Below, piece by piece: positions 8,772 through 17,636 of a DNA stretch of 64,000 nucleotides. The stretch spans positions 310,001-374,000 of the forward strand of contig NZ_JACHHG010000001.1 of NCBI RefSeq assembly GCF_014202645.1, read 5' to 3'. A program made the translations under genes and the position numbers. A model generated the notes under the pieces. It made no database searches, was not told the origin of the DNA, and saw nothing but the letters and a program-made list of their open reading frames with translations. Positions within the stretch are counted from its first letter, which is position 1. Every line of letters starts with the position of its first letter. Origin of the DNA: Deinobacterium chartae. GTDB taxonomy: Bacteria > Deinococcota > Deinococci > Deinococcales > Deinococcaceae.

Positions 8772-10404
8772 GGGCGGCCTCCTCGGCAAACATCATCCCG
8801 ATCACTTCGGCTTCGGCCTGGGCGTTTTCGGCGCCTACGGCGGGCGGGTCGATCTCCTCGAGGTAGCGCGCGGCCGTGTACACGGGCCGCGCGTCACCGC
8901 GCAGCTGCGCCTGCGCAGCGGCCTCCACCATCAGCGCGAAACCCAGCGAGGCGCTCAGCCGGTGCAGCAGCCTGCGGGCGTAACGGGCGCCGTCCGCGTC
9001 GCTGCGGGTGGTGATCTCAAAGGCCGCGCGGTCACCTGCCAGGCGTGCCCCCAGGGCTGCGCGCAGCGGCTCCAGCGTGGCCGGAACGCCCTCCAAGATC
9101 TCCCGCACCCGCTGCTCGTACGCCGCTGCGCCCCCGTAGCGCGGGGTCAACAGCCGCAGCAGCTCGAGGGCCTGGATGTTGGCGGGTCCTTCCCAGACGG
9201 TCAGCACCTGCGCGTCGCGCAGCACGCGCGCGATGGGCCAGTCGCTGGTGTAGCCGTTGCCACCGATCAGCTCGAGGCTCTCACGGGCCGCGCGCACCGC
9301 GTCCTCGGCGGTGTGGTACTTGGCGAGCGCGGTGACCAGCCGCAGCCAGGTGCGGCGGCTCGGGTCCGTCCGCACCTCGTCCAGGGCCAGCGCGGACTCG
9401 AAGGCCAGCAGGGCGCTCGCCTCGAAACGCACCCGCAGTCCGGCCAACTGGGCCTGCACCATCGGGTAGTGGCGCAGCGTGCGCCCGAAAGCGACCCGCT
9501 CGCGCGCCCAGCCGAGCGCCTCTGTAAGGGCGCGGCGCTGCACGCCGACCGATCCGACCGCGTTGTGCACGCGGCTGTACTCGAGGGCCTCCATCATCAG
9601 CCGAAAGCCCTCGGGCGGCGGGGCGACCTCGATGGCCTGCGCTCCGAGCAGTTCGATCTCGCCGGTCGGCACGCCCTTGGTGCCCAGCTTGTCCTTGAGC
9701 CGCCGCACGCGGTAGCGGTTGGGCGAGCCGTCCTCGAGGTGGCTGGGCACCAGGTACAGCCCCAGACCGCGCCAGCCCGGCTCGGCACCGCTGGGGCGGG
9801 CAGTGGCCAGCGCCAGCCCGCTGTTGGCGTTGCTGGCGAACCACTTCAGGCCGTGCAGCGCGAAGGCTTCGCCGTCGGGGCGGGCCTCGGTGGTGCTGCC
9901 GCCCACGTCGCTGCCACCGTGCAGCTCGGTGGCCCAGGTTCCACCGCTCCTCGCGAGCCCGTCGGTGCGGATCAGCTCGGGCAGGTAACGCTCGCGCAGC
10001 TCTTGAGGGACGTGATGTGCCAGCACCCAGGCGACCGCGCCGCTCAGGGTCACCGGGCAGTGCAAGCTGATGTCCGACTGTGCCAGCAAGTAGCCCATGG
10101 TGAAGCTGAGCAGGTGCGGCGCTCCCTCGAGGTAGGGGCGGGCGAGGATGCCGCGGCGGTACACCTCGCGGTGCTGTTCCTCGTACCAGGGGTTAAAGAC
10201 GATGTGATTGACCGTCTCGCCCCGGCGGTCGTAGGTCTGCAGCTGCGGCGGAGCGTAGCGGTCGGTGTAGTTCGCCTGGGCGTCCACGTCGCCCGCCACC
10301 CAGCGCGCAAAGTCCTCGAGGTCGGCGCGGTAGCGCAGCATCTGGGGTTGGCGCCGCTCGAGGTGGGCCGTCAGGAAGTCGTCATAGCCGGGCGAGGTCG
10401 TCAT
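8761..10404 (-). CDS. AidB-like acyl-CoA dehydrogenase family protein
   Basis: 547 residues, the length of the AidB branch of acyl-CoA dehydrogenases, which is longer than the usual 380. Shared marks with AidB include an extended N-terminal domain (NYTDRYAPPQLQTYDRRGE), the flavin-binding TELHGGSDVGGSTTEA segment, RLKDKLGTKGVPTGEI, ELIGGNGYTSDWPIARVLRDA and the terminal VWEGPANIQALELLRLL. AidB binds FAD and DNA and protects against alkylation damage, but most relatives are catabolic dehydrogenases. The operon partner, an acyl-CoA ligase, favours a catabolic role here. A ribosome site AAAGGA precedes ATG 10404, and the start overlaps the regulator gene by 23 bases. Confidence 0.85.
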   Translation of the reverse strand: MTTSPGYDDFLTAHLERRQPQMLRYRADLEDFARWVAGDVDAQANYTDRYAPPQLQTYDRRGETVNHIVFNPWYEEQHREVYRRGILARPYLEGAPHLLSFTMGYLLAQSDISLHCPVTLSGAVAWVLAHHVPQELRERYLPELIRTDGLARSGGTWATELHGGSDVGGSTTEARPDGEAFALHGLKWFASNANSGLALATARPSGAEPGWRGLGLYLVPSHLEDGSPNRYRVRRLKDKLGTKGVPTGEIELLGAQAIEVAPPPEGFRLMMEALEYSRVHNAVGSVGVQRRALTEALGWARERVAFGRTLRHYPMVQAQLAGLRVRFEASALLAFESALALDEVRTDPSRRTWLRLVTALAKYHTAEDAVRAARESLELIGGNGYTSDWPIARVLRDAQVLTVWEGPANIQALELLRLLTPRYGGAAAYEQRVREILEGVPATLEPLRAALGARLAGDRAAFEITTRSDADGARYARRLLHRLSASLGFALMVEAAAQAQLRGDARPVYTAARYLEEIDPPAVGAENAQAEAEVIGMMFAEEAARAR

Positions 10405-10783
10405 CTGTCAGTCCTTTCTGTCTCAGCAGTTCGCAGAACTGCTCCTCGAACCCGCGCAGGTCGCTGAGCAGGGCCTGAAGGTCATCCAGCTGCGTTTCGA
10501 GGGTGCGGATGTGCTGGCGGCCCAGCCGCACGGCGGCCTTGAGCTGCTCGGTCTCGCTGCCGGGAGCGCTGTAGGCGTCGAGCATCTGGCGGATCTCGGC
10601 AAGGCTGAAGCCCAGCCGCTTGCCGCGCAGGATCAGTTTGAGCCGGGCCCGGTCACGGGCACTGTAGGTGCGCTGCTGCCCGTCGCGTTCGGGATTGAGC
10701 AGGCCCTGTTCCTCGTAGAAGCGCAGGGCGCGCGGGGTCACGTCGAACTCGTGGGCGAGGTCGCTGATGCTGTATGGGGACAT
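10382..10783 (-). CDS. MerR-family regulator, LiuR-like
   Basis: 133 residues: an N-terminal winged helix (YSISDLAHEFDVTPRALRFYEEQGLLNPERDG), the second-helix ARLKLILRGKRLGFSLAEIRQMLD, and a dimerising coiled coil (residues 82-115). It has no C-terminal cysteines of the metal- or redox-sensing MerR proteins. The length and wording match the LiuR/PsrA-like MerR group that controls branched-chain and fatty acid breakdown. It heads an operon with the acyl-CoA dehydrogenase and ligase. The promoter upstream carries a perfect 30-bp palindrome spanning the -35 box and spacer, so autoregulation is very likely. The inducing acyl-CoA cannot be named from the sequence. Confidence 0.9.
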   Translation of the reverse strand: MSPYSISDLAHEFDVTPRALRFYEEQGLLNPERDGQQRTYSARDRARLKLILRGKRLGFSLAEIRQMLDAYSAPGSETEQLKAAVRLGRQHIRTLETQLDDLQALLSDLRGFEEQFCELLRQKGLTDDDLARL

Positions 10784-10795
10784 GTTTGTCTCAAG

Positions 10796-10825
10796 CTACT
10801 TGACGTTTACGTAAACGTCAAGTAG
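10796..10825 (-). promoter_or_regulatory. Perfect 30-bp palindromic operator over the merR operon promoter
   Basis: A flawless 30-bp inverted repeat centred on 10810/10811, with core TTGACGTTTACGTAAACG. Read on the minus strand, TTGACG inside its left arm is the -35 box. TAGCTT begins 17 bases later, at the far edge of the palindrome, and acts as the -10, 9 nt before the regulator's ATG. A site filling the spacer is the usual geometry for MerR-family control. Confidence 0.8.
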
Positions 10826-10869
10826 CCCAGGGCCGCGCCGTCTCGGTCGTTCTACCTGCTCTACGGCGC

Positions 10870-11343
10870 TCAGGGCTGGGCCTGCACCCAACTGGCCAGC
10901 CCGGTTTCATACCGGAACAGATACGTCTGCGAGTACAGGTCCATCTGGCCGTTTCCGACCGTAACAACCGCGCCGCGCAGCATTCCCTGCTCGGCCCGGT
11001 ACACCGTGAGGCCCTCGCGCTCGCCCAGGCGCCTGGGCGCAGACCCGAGGTAGGCCTCGAGCGTGTTGCGGGGCTCCTCGAGGCGCACCTGCCAGGTCTG
11101 GGTGCGCTGCTCGCTGTCGTACAGCACCCGTGCGGACCGCACACCCAGCTCGGCCGGATCTTTGTCCCACACCACCATCCGGCGGCGGTCGGGCAGCTTC
11201 TCGCGCCGCTCGAGGCGCTGGTCGTAGGTGCCAATGGCCGCACCCATCACCCTCGCGGGCAGGTCCGGCTCGGTGCGCGGACCACAAGAACCCAGGGCCA
11301 GGGCGGCGGACAGCAGGGCGGCGGGCAGCAGGGCAGGTTTCAC
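10870..11343 (-). CDS. Putative lipoprotein, 157 aa
   Basis: The start is the GTG at 11343, exactly 7 nt after a TACAGT box (11351-11356), so a leaderless mRNA is expected. The upstream in-frame ATG at 11382 is unlikely. The product opens with KPALLPAALLSAALALGSC, a signal sequence with a lipobox-like LGSC, predicting lipid attachment at Cys near residue 20. The mature part (RVMGAAIGTYDQRLERREKLPDRRRMVVWDKD and so on) is an unknown strand-rich domain ending QTYLFRYETGLASWVQAQP. I do not recognise a family. It probably sits in the cell envelope. Confidence 0.7.
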   Translation of the reverse strand: MKPALLPAALLSAALALGSCGPRTEPDLPARVMGAAIGTYDQRLERREKLPDRRRMVVWDKDPAELGVRSARVLYDSEQRTQTWQVRLEEPRNTLEAYLGSAPRRLGEREGLTVYRAEQGMLRGAVVTVGNGQMDLYSQTYLFRYETGLASWVQAQP

Positions 11344-11378
11344 AGGCCCCACTGTAGCGCGCGCGCGCGGGACGTCTG

Positions 11379-13232
11379 TCATCCGGCCGTACCCGCTTCC
11401 TGATAGCCGCGCGCCTGCAGGCGGTACAGGGCGGCGTAGCGCCCGCCCAAGGCCAGCAGTTCGTCGTGCGTTCCGGCCTCGAGGATCTCGCCGCCCTCGA
11501 GGACCACGATGCGGTCGGCGAGCCGCACGGTAGAGAAACGGTGCGAGATGATCACCGCGATGCGCTCACGGGCCTCGCGGCGCAGCGCCTCGATGGTCTC
11601 GAACTCGGCCGAGGCGTCCAGGGCCGCAGTCGGTTCATCGAACACCAGCAGCGAGGCGTCGCGGTAGTACAGCCGCGAGAGGGCCAGGCGCTGCCACTGC
11701 CCGCCCGAGAGCTGACGCCCGCCCGAGAACAGGCGGCCCAGCAGGGTTCCATACCCCTGGGGCAGCTCGCTCACGAAGGCATTGGCCCCCGAACGCTCCC
11801 CGGCCCGGTTGAGCCGCGCGTCGCCCAAGTCGGCCTCGAGGGCCTGCGAGAGCCGCACGTTCTCGGCGGCCGAGAGCTGGTACTGCCCGAAGTCCTGGAA
11901 GATGATGCTCATCTGTCGCTGCAGGCTGCGCGGGCTGTAGCGCGAGGCGTCTTGGCCGTTGATCAGGATGCGGCCACGGGTGGGCTCGAACAGGCGGGTG
12001 AGCAGCTTGACCACCGTGGTCTTGCCGGCCCCGTTCTCCCCCACCAGCGCCAGGGTCTGTCCGCGCTCGATGCGGAACGACACGTTTCTCAGCACGTCGC
12101 GCTCGGTCAGCGGATAACGGAAGCCCACCTCCTGGAACTCCACGCTCTCGATGGGTTCTTGCCACTCAAGGCCCGCGTCCAGGTCGCGGGCCGGAAGCTC
12201 GAGGAACTCGAACAGGTTGCGCATGTACAGCAGGTTCTGGTAGATGCCCGACACCCCGCCCAGCAGGCCCGAGAACTGGGTCTGCACCTGGGCGATGCCC
12301 AGGGCCAGCAGCGAAAAGTCCCCCACGGTGATCTGGCCGCGCGCAGCGCGCTCGAGGACCGTCCAGGTTGCCAGACCCACCATCAGGGCCGAGAACAGCG
12401 CCGCGCCCAGGTTCCAGGCACTGCGGCGGCGCACCAGATCCTCGAGCTGCGCGCGGAACTTGCGGTAGTACTCCTCCCAGCGGGCCAGCAGGTACGGCTC
12501 GAAATGAAACAGCCGCACCTCCTTGACCAGGGTGTCCGAGGTCAGGATCGAACCGAAGTAGTTCTGGACCCGCGAGTCGTGGGTGCGGTAGCGCAGCATG
12601 CGGTAAGTCTCGGTACCGAAGCGCGACTGCACCCACACGCCCGGCACGGTGGCGAGCAGCACCAGCGGCAGCACCAGCGGACCCAGCGAACTCATCAGCG
12701 CCCCTACCGAGGCGAGCGTCAAGGCGGCTTGCAGCAGCCCGGTGACGCCGGTCAGCACCCCGAGCGGGCGCAGGCCAACCTCGCGGTAGGCGGCCTGCAG
12801 GCGGTCGTAGGTCTCGGCATCCTCGAAGCGTTCGACCTCGAGCGCGGTGGCCTTGCGCAGGATCTGCAGGGTGATGCGGCTCTGCAGGCGGTCACCGAGC
12901 AGTTCTCTCGAGGCGTTCTGAACGGTGGTCAGCAGGGTCCCCAGCGCACCGATACCGACTTGCAGCCCCAAAATGGCGAGCAGGGCGCTGTAGCCCCCGG
13001 CCTGCTCGAGGCGGCCCTGGGTGGCCAGCGCGACCGCGTCGAGCAGCAGCTTGGTGACCCACAGCGTGGCAGCGGGCACGGCAGCGAGCAGCAGGCTGCA
13101 CAGCAGCATCGTGATGGTGTGGCCAGGGCTGCTGTGCCACACCAGTTTCAAGGTGGCGGCAAGATCTCTCAGCTGCTGCTTGGCGGACACGGGCCCCTGG
13201 GGCAACGGTTTGGGAGGCGGGCGCATGAACAC
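11379..13232 (-). CDS. ABC transporter, fused membrane and ATPase domains (exporter half)
   Basis: 617 residues of an MsbA/LmrA-like half-transporter that would work as a dimer in the inner membrane. Six membrane helices span about residues 30-330. The nucleotide-binding domain follows: Walker A GENGAGKTT near 405, the Q-loop in IFQDFGQYQLS, signature LSGGQWQR, Walker B LLVFDEPTAALD, and the H-loop IISHRFST. The cargo is not apparent; lipids, peptides and drugs are all possible. The GTG at 13232 lies 5 nt after a TAGCAT box (13238-13243), again the leaderless pattern. An internal ATG at 13226 is the alternative. The gene is divergent from the Mn importer operon. Confidence 0.9.
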   Translation of the reverse strand: MFMRPPPKPLPQGPVSAKQQLRDLAATLKLVWHSSPGHTITMLLCSLLLAAVPAATLWVTKLLLDAVALATQGRLEQAGGYSALLAILGLQVGIGALGTLLTTVQNASRELLGDRLQSRITLQILRKATALEVERFEDAETYDRLQAAYREVGLRPLGVLTGVTGLLQAALTLASVGALMSSLGPLVLPLVLLATVPGVWVQSRFGTETYRMLRYRTHDSRVQNYFGSILTSDTLVKEVRLFHFEPYLLARWEEYYRKFRAQLEDLVRRRSAWNLGAALFSALMVGLATWTVLERAARGQITVGDFSLLALGIAQVQTQFSGLLGGVSGIYQNLLYMRNLFEFLELPARDLDAGLEWQEPIESVEFQEVGFRYPLTERDVLRNVSFRIERGQTLALVGENGAGKTTVVKLLTRLFEPTRGRILINGQDASRYSPRSLQRQMSIIFQDFGQYQLSAAENVRLSQALEADLGDARLNRAGERSGANAFVSELPQGYGTLLGRLFSGGRQLSGGQWQRLALSRLYYRDASLLVFDEPTAALDASAEFETIEALRREARERIAVIISHRFSTVRLADRIVVLEGGEILEAGTHDELLALGGRYAALYRLQARGYQEAGTAG

Positions 13233-13309
13233 AGCTCATGCTACGCCCGCGCTGCCCTCGCCCATACCTCTTCGGGCCACCTTCGCCGCCCGCAGAGGAT
13301 GTGGTAAGC

Positions 13310-13339
13310 TTGACAAAAGTTTTAGGCATGCCTAAAACT
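13310..13339 (+). promoter_or_regulatory. Promoter and DtxR/MntR-like operator of the metal importer operon
   Basis: TTGACA (13310-13315) and TAAAAC (13333-13338) are 17 bases apart. Between and over the -10 lies a perfect 22-bp palindrome, 13318-13339, with core TTTTAGGCATGCCTAAAA. This resembles the boxes bound by Mn/Fe-responsive DtxR-family repressors (MntR, IdeR), so metal-bound repressor would block RNA polymerase. No DtxR-family gene lies in the window. Confidence 0.85.
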
Positions 13340-13388
13340 AAGGTCAGAGGGGCGTCAGGCGCCGACCGATGCCCATACCGGAGTTGCC

Positions 13389-14348
13389 ATGAGAAACCTC
13401 GTGCTGTTTACTGCACTGCTCGCCTCCACCGCTTCTACCGCCTCAGCTGCCAGCCTGAACGACCTCAAACCCGCCCGCCTCGAGGGGCGCAAGCTGCGCG
13501 TCACCACCACGGTCAACATGGTCAGCGACCTCGCCCGCAACGTCGGCGGCAACCGCGTGGAGGTCACCGAACTGATGGGACCCGGCGTGGACCCGCACCT
13601 GTTCAAAGCCTCCGCCGGAGACGTGCGCAAACTCGCCGGGGCCGACCTCGTGCTCTACGCCGGACTCAACCTCGAGGGCAAGATGGTAGAGCTCCTGTCC
13701 CGCTCGGACCGCGCCTTCGCCGTGACCGATACCATCCCGCGCGCACGGCTGATCCGTCCCGAAGGGGGTTTCGAGGGCACGTACACCTATGACCCGCACG
13801 TGTGGTTCGACGTCAGCCTGTGGAAGCACACCGTGACCGCCACCCGCGACGCCCTCAGCCGCGTGGACCCGGCGGGCCGCGCCACCTACGCCAACAACGC
13901 CGCCGCCTACCTTAAAAAACTCGACAGGCTCGACGCCCAGGTCAAGTCCATGATCGGGCGCATTCCCAAAAACCAGCGCGTGCTGATCACCGCCCACGAT
14001 GCCTTCGGCTACTTCGGGCGGCGCTACGGCCTCGAGGTCCGCGGCGTGCAAGGACTCTCCACGACCTCCGAGGCCGGGGCCCGCGACGTCAGCGACCTCG
14101 CGTCCTTCGTGGCCAAGCGGCGCATTCCCGCCATCTTCGTGGAATCCTCGGTGCCGCGCCGCACGGTGGACGCGGTGGTGGCCGCCGCCCGCGCGCGCGG
14201 CTGGAAACTGCAGCTCGGCGGCGAACTGTTCTCGGACGCCGCCGGCAAACCGGGGACCTTGGAAGGAACCTACATCGGCATGGTCGAGCACAACGCCCGC
14301 ACCATCTCCGAAGCGCTGCGCGGCCAGCAGGCCCGCCAGGAACGGTGA
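13389..14348 (+). CDS. Manganese/zinc ABC transporter, substrate-binding protein (TroA/MntA type)
   Basis: 319 residues of cluster A-I metal-binding proteins. A cleavable signal peptide occupies about residues 1-20 ([11 protein letters not shown]). Likely metal ligands are His70 ([12 protein letters not shown]), His137 (YDPHVWFD), the Glu of IFVESSV and the Asp of ELFSDAAG. This His-His-Glu/Asp set, together with [18 protein letters not shown] and the lack of a long His-rich loop, favours manganese over zinc. GGAG precedes the ATG at usable spacing. First gene of a four-gene operon under the palindromic metal box. Manganese import is central to oxidative stress tolerance in Deinococci. Confidence 0.9.
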   Translation: MRNLVLFTALLASTASTASAASLNDLKPARLEGRKLRVTTTVNMVSDLARNVGGNRVEVTELMGPGVDPHLFKASAGDVRKLAGADLVLYAGLNLEGKMVELLSRSDRAFAVTDTIPRARLIRPEGGFEGTYTYDPHVWFDVSLWKHTVTATRDALSRVDPAGRATYANNAAAYLKKLDRLDAQVKSMIGRIPKNQRVLITAHDAFGYFGRRYGLEVRGVQGLSTTSEAGARDVSDLASFVAKRRIPAIFVESSVPRRTVDAVVAAARARGWKLQLGGELFSDAAGKPGTLEGTYIGMVEHNARTISEALRGQQARQER

Positions 14349-14352
14349 CCCG

Positions 14353-15111
14353 GTGACCGCCGCCCCGTTTTCTGCCGCCGCCCCCCTCGAGGTGCGCGAC
14401 CTCACCGTGGCCTACCGCGAACAGCCGGTGCTGTGGGATGTGGACCTGAGTTTTCCGCAAGGACAGCTGTGCGCCATCGTAGGCCCCAACGGCGCGGGCA
14501 AGAGCACTTTTCTCAAGGCCGCGCTGGGCCTGATTCCGCGCGCCTCGGGACAGGTGCGCTTTTTCGGTGAGCCGCTGGCGCGGGTGCGTCGCCGGGTCGG
14601 TTACGTCCCGCAGCGCTCCTCGGTGGACTGGGACTTTCCCACCTCCGCGCTCGACGTGGTGACCATGGGCCTGTACGGCCGCCTGGGCTGGCTGCGCCGC
14701 CCGGGCCGCGCCGAACGCGAGCAGGCCATGAGCGCCCTCGAGCGCGTGGGGCTCAGCGACCTCGCGCAGCGCCAGATCTCGCAGCTCTCGGGCGGCCAGC
14801 AGCAGCGCGTGTTCCTGGCACGCGCGCTGGCGCAGGCCAGCGACTTGTACTTCATGGACGAACCCTTCGCGGGCGTGGACGCCACCACCGAGCGCGCCAT
14901 CCTCGAGGTGATGCGCGAGCTGCGCGCCCAGGGCAAAACCGTGGTGGTCGTGCACCACGACCTGGAAACGGTGCGCGACTACTTCGATCACCTCACGCTG
15001 CTCAACGTCTCGGTGGTGGCCTCCGGCCCGATGCAGGAAACCTTTAGCCACGACAACCTGCGCGCCGCCTACGGCGGACGGCTGCTGCGGCTCGAGGAGG
15101 CGGGCACATGA
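14353..15111 (+). CDS. Manganese/zinc ABC transporter, ATP-binding protein
   Basis: About 252 residues. Walker [10 protein letters not shown] near 44-52, the cluster-specific [16 protein letters not shown]-loop region, signature LSGGQQQR, Walker [13 protein letters not shown] and the switch VVVHHDL are all present. GTG 14353 follows the binding-protein stop by four bases. The longer upstream frame is only overlap with the previous gene. Its stop overlaps the next ATG (ATGA), so stoichiometry with the permeases is translationally linked. Confidence 0.92.
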   Translation: MTAAPFSAAAPLEVRDLTVAYREQPVLWDVDLSFPQGQLCAIVGPNGAGKSTFLKAALGLIPRASGQVRFFGEPLARVRRRVGYVPQRSSVDWDFPTSALDVVTMGLYGRLGWLRRPGRAEREQAMSALERVGLSDLAQRQISQLSGGQQQRVFLARALAQASDLYFMDEPFAGVDATTERAILEVMRELRAQGKTVVVVHHDLETVRDYFDHLTLLNVSVVASGPMQETFSHDNLRAAYGGRLLRLEEAGT

Positions 15112-16481
15112 ACGTGCTGCTCGAGGTGTTCACCGACTACACGCTGCGCAACGTGGCCCTGGGTTCGGCGCTGCTGGGCGTGGTGGGCGGCGTGGTCGGT
15201 GCTTTCGCGGTGCTGCGCCGCCAGAGCCTGCTGGGCGACGCGCTCTCGCACGCGGCCCTTCCGGGAATCTGCCTGGCTTTCCTGCTGGCCGGAGCCAAGG
15301 TGCCGCTGCTGCTGCTCATCGGCGGCGGCGTCGCGGGCTGGCTGGCAGCCCTGGCGATGCTGGCGGTCCTCAAGTACACCCGGCTTCCCGAAGACAGCGC
15401 GCTGGGCGTGATGCTCTCCGCCTTCTTCGGATTTGGGGTGGCGCTGCTGACCTTCATCCAGAACGGCGACAACGCCAACCAGGCAGGGCTGGACAAGTTC
15501 CTGTTCGGACAGGCGGCCACCATCGTGGCTGCCGACGTGGCCACCATGGCCCTGATCGGCGGGCTGGCGCTGGTCATCGTGACGCTGCTGTACAAGGAGT
15601 TCAAGCTGGTGTCCTTCGACCCGGACTACGCCAGCACGCTGGGCTTCCCGGCCGGACGGCTGGGGGCGCTGCTGACCTCGCTGGCCGCTCTGGCGGTGAT
15701 GGTCGGCCTGCAAACCGTGGGCGTGGTGCTGATGTCGGCCATGCTGGTCGCCCCGGCGGCCGCCGCGCGGCAGTGGACCGACCGCCTCGGAGCGATGCTG
15801 GCGCTGTCCGCGCTGTTCGGCGCGGCCTCGGGCCTGACCGGAGCCCTGATCTCCGCCTCGGCCCCGCAGCTCCCCACCGGTCCGTTCGCCATCGTCGCCG
15901 TCAGCCTGATCCTGATCCTGTCGCTGCTGTTTGCGCCGCTGCGCGGGCTGGTGTGGGACCAGTTGCGCTCACGCGGGCAGCGGCGCACGCTGCAACTCGA
16001 CCGCGCCCTGCTCGACGCGCACGTGCTGTATAACCACGCCGAGCTGAGTGTTGCCGCCCTGGCCGCGCGCCAGCACACCTCCGAAGCCACCGCCGCCTCG
16101 AGGCTGCGCGATCTCGAGGCGCGCGGTCTGGCCCGTCCGGCCGAGGCCCGCTGGACCCTGACCGAAAGCGGCCTGGCCCAGGCCCGCATCCTTACCGGTC
16201 CCGGGCGAGGCGGTCCGGAGCGCGACCTCGAGCGGGCCCTGATCGCAGCCGCCCGCCTCGAGGAGGGCCAGGGGGTGCGACTCACGGCCCTGAGACACGA
16301 AACCGGCCTGCCTGCCGGGCAGGTCGAGGCCCTGGCACGCGAGCTGGTCGGCCTGGGCTGGGCCGAACCCTGCCCGGCGGGCTGGGAGCTGACCGAGCAG
16401 GGGCACGCGGCCGCGCACCGCCTCGAGGCCCAACTGCGACGCGCTGCGCTTACACCGGCCCGGACCGGAGGTGCGCTGTGA
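15108..16481 (+). CDS. Metal ABC permease with C-terminal winged-helix-like tail
   Basis: 457 residues against a family norm near 280. Residues 1-290 are the usual ABC-3 permease: about eight to nine membrane helices with [18 protein letters not shown] and [13 protein letters not shown]. Residues 295-457 (from 15990) form a soluble tail. It contains helix-turn-helix wording twice: [26 protein letters not shown] followed by a [11 protein letters not shown] wing, and then [24 protein letters not shown] with a [13 protein letters not shown] wing. The second half resembles the DtxR/MntR N-terminal fold. Related permease-repressor fusions are known in a few phyla, but their role is unclear. ATGA overlap upstream, GTGA overlap downstream. 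Confidence 0.88.
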   Translation: MNVLLEVFTDYTLRNVALGSALLGVVGGVVGAFAVLRRQSLLGDALSHAALPGICLAFLLAGAKVPLLLLIGGGVAGWLAALAMLAVLKYTRLPEDSALGVMLSAFFGFGVALLTFIQNGDNANQAGLDKFLFGQAATIVAADVATMALIGGLALVIVTLLYKEFKLVSFDPDYASTLGFPAGRLGALLTSLAALAVMVGLQTVGVVLMSAMLVAPAAAARQWTDRLGAMLALSALFGAASGLTGALISASAPQLPTGPFAIVAVSLILILSLLFAPLRGLVWDQLRSRGQRRTLQLDRALLDAHVLYNHAELSVAALAARQHTSEATAASRLRDLEARGLARPAEARWTLTESGLAQARILTGPGRGGPERDLERALIAAARLEEGQGVRLTALRHETGLPAGQVEALARELVGLGWAEPCPAGWELTEQGHAAAHRLEAQLRRAALTPARTGGAL

Positions 16482-17575
16482 ACCCTGCCGACGTCGTCAT
16501 CGTCGCGACCGCGCTGCTGGTTTCCTCGGCCGCCGCGCTGCTGGGCGTTTTCCTGGTGCTGCGCCGCATGAGCCTGATGTCCGACGCCATCAGCCACGCG
16601 GTGCTGCCGGGCATCGTGGCCGCCTACTGGCTGACCGGAGGCGAGGCCGCCACCGTGCCCGCGCTGCTGGGCGCCGGGGCGATGGGTCTGCTGACGGTCA
16701 GCGCGGTCGAGCTGCTGGCCCGTTCGGGCCGGGTACGCAGCGACGCCGCCATCGGGGTGGTGTTCCCGCTGTTCTTCTCGGTGGGCGTCATTTTGGTCTC
16801 GATGTACTTCCGTGACGTACACCTCGACCTGGACGCGGTGCTGTACGGCGAGATCGCCTACGCGCCTTTCAACACCCTGACGCTGCTGGGCCATGAGTTG
16901 CCCGAGTCGGTGGTCTTGATGGGCTCGCTGGCGCTGCTGAACGCGCTGTTCGTGGCCCTGTTCTACAAGGAGCTCAAGCTCGCGACCTTCGACGCCGGTC
17001 TGGCGGCCGCGCTGGGCTTTGCGCCGGGCCTGATCCACTACCTGCTGATGACCCTGCTGTCGTTCACCACGGTGGGAGCTTTCCAGTCGGTGGGGGCCAT
17101 CTTGGTGATCGCGTTCGTGATCGTGCCGCCCGCCACCGCCTACCTGCTCACCCGCCGCCTGCCGGTCATGATCGGCCTGAGCCTGCTGTTCGGCGCGCTG
17201 TCCTCGGTGGCAGGTTACGTGCTGGCCATCCTCCTGGACGCCTCGATCGCCGGCATGATGGCAACGCTGTTGGGGGTCTTTTTCTTCGCGGCCCTGCTGT
17301 TCTCGCCGCTCGAGGGCATCTTGGCGACCCGCCGCCGCCGCGCGCGTCAACGCCGTCAGGTCGCCGCGCGCCTGCTGGTCGCGCACCTGGCCCAGGCGGG
17401 CGGCGCGGGCCAACTCGAGGAAACCGCGCGCCAGCTCGGCTGGACCCTGCCCGAGGCCCGCACAGCGCTGGAGACCGCGCGTCAGGGCGGTTGGGCGCGC
17501 CTGGAAGCGGGCCGGGTAGACCTGACTCCGCGCGGCCTCGAGGCCGCGCGGCAGGGACCGAAACTCGCCGTATAA
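16478..17575 (+). CDS. Metal ABC permease with shorter winged-helix-like tail
   Basis: 365 residues. Residues 1-284 are a second ABC-3 permease (LRRMSLMSDAISHAVLPGI, ATFDAGLAAALGF, eight to nine hydrophobic helices). From about residue 285 (17330) a basic linker RRRRARQRRQ leads into one winged-helix-like unit: LEETARQLGWTLPEARTALETARQGGWARLEAGRVDLTPRGLEAARQ. It is thus a paralogue of the preceding permease with half the tail. The two would form a heterodimeric pore served by the operon's ATPase and binding protein. GTG 16478 overlaps the previous stop as GTGA. A terminator hairpin follows the gene. Confidence 0.88.
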   Translation: MNPADVVIVATALLVSSAAALLGVFLVLRRMSLMSDAISHAVLPGIVAAYWLTGGEAATVPALLGAGAMGLLTVSAVELLARSGRVRSDAAIGVVFPLFFSVGVILVSMYFRDVHLDLDAVLYGEIAYAPFNTLTLLGHELPESVVLMGSLALLNALFVALFYKELKLATFDAGLAAALGFAPGLIHYLLMTLLSFTTVGAFQSVGAILVIAFVIVPPATAYLLTRRLPVMIGLSLLFGALSSVAGYVLAILLDASIAGMMATLLGVFFFAALLFSPLEGILATRRRRARQRRQVAARLLVAHLAQAGGAGQLEETARQLGWTLPEARTALETARQGGWARLEAGRVDLTPRGLEAARQGPKLAV

Positions 17576-17591
17576 CACCTGTCCCGCCGAA

Positions 17592-17631
17592 ACGAGGGAA
17601 CCTCCATCCCGAGGCTCCCTCGTGCGTTTTA
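17592..17631 (+). terminator. Terminator of the metal importer operon
   Basis: A 12-bp stem with one mismatch (arms 17592-17603 and 17612-17623), followed by GCGTTTT. It lies between the convergent importer and HxlR genes. Confidence 0.7.
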
Positions 17632-17636
17632 CGGTT

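Noticed and set aside
11466-13307. Plus-strand frame of about 613 codons over the ABC exporter
   Set aside because: An antisense shadow; the exporter has all ATPase motifs in order on the minus strand.
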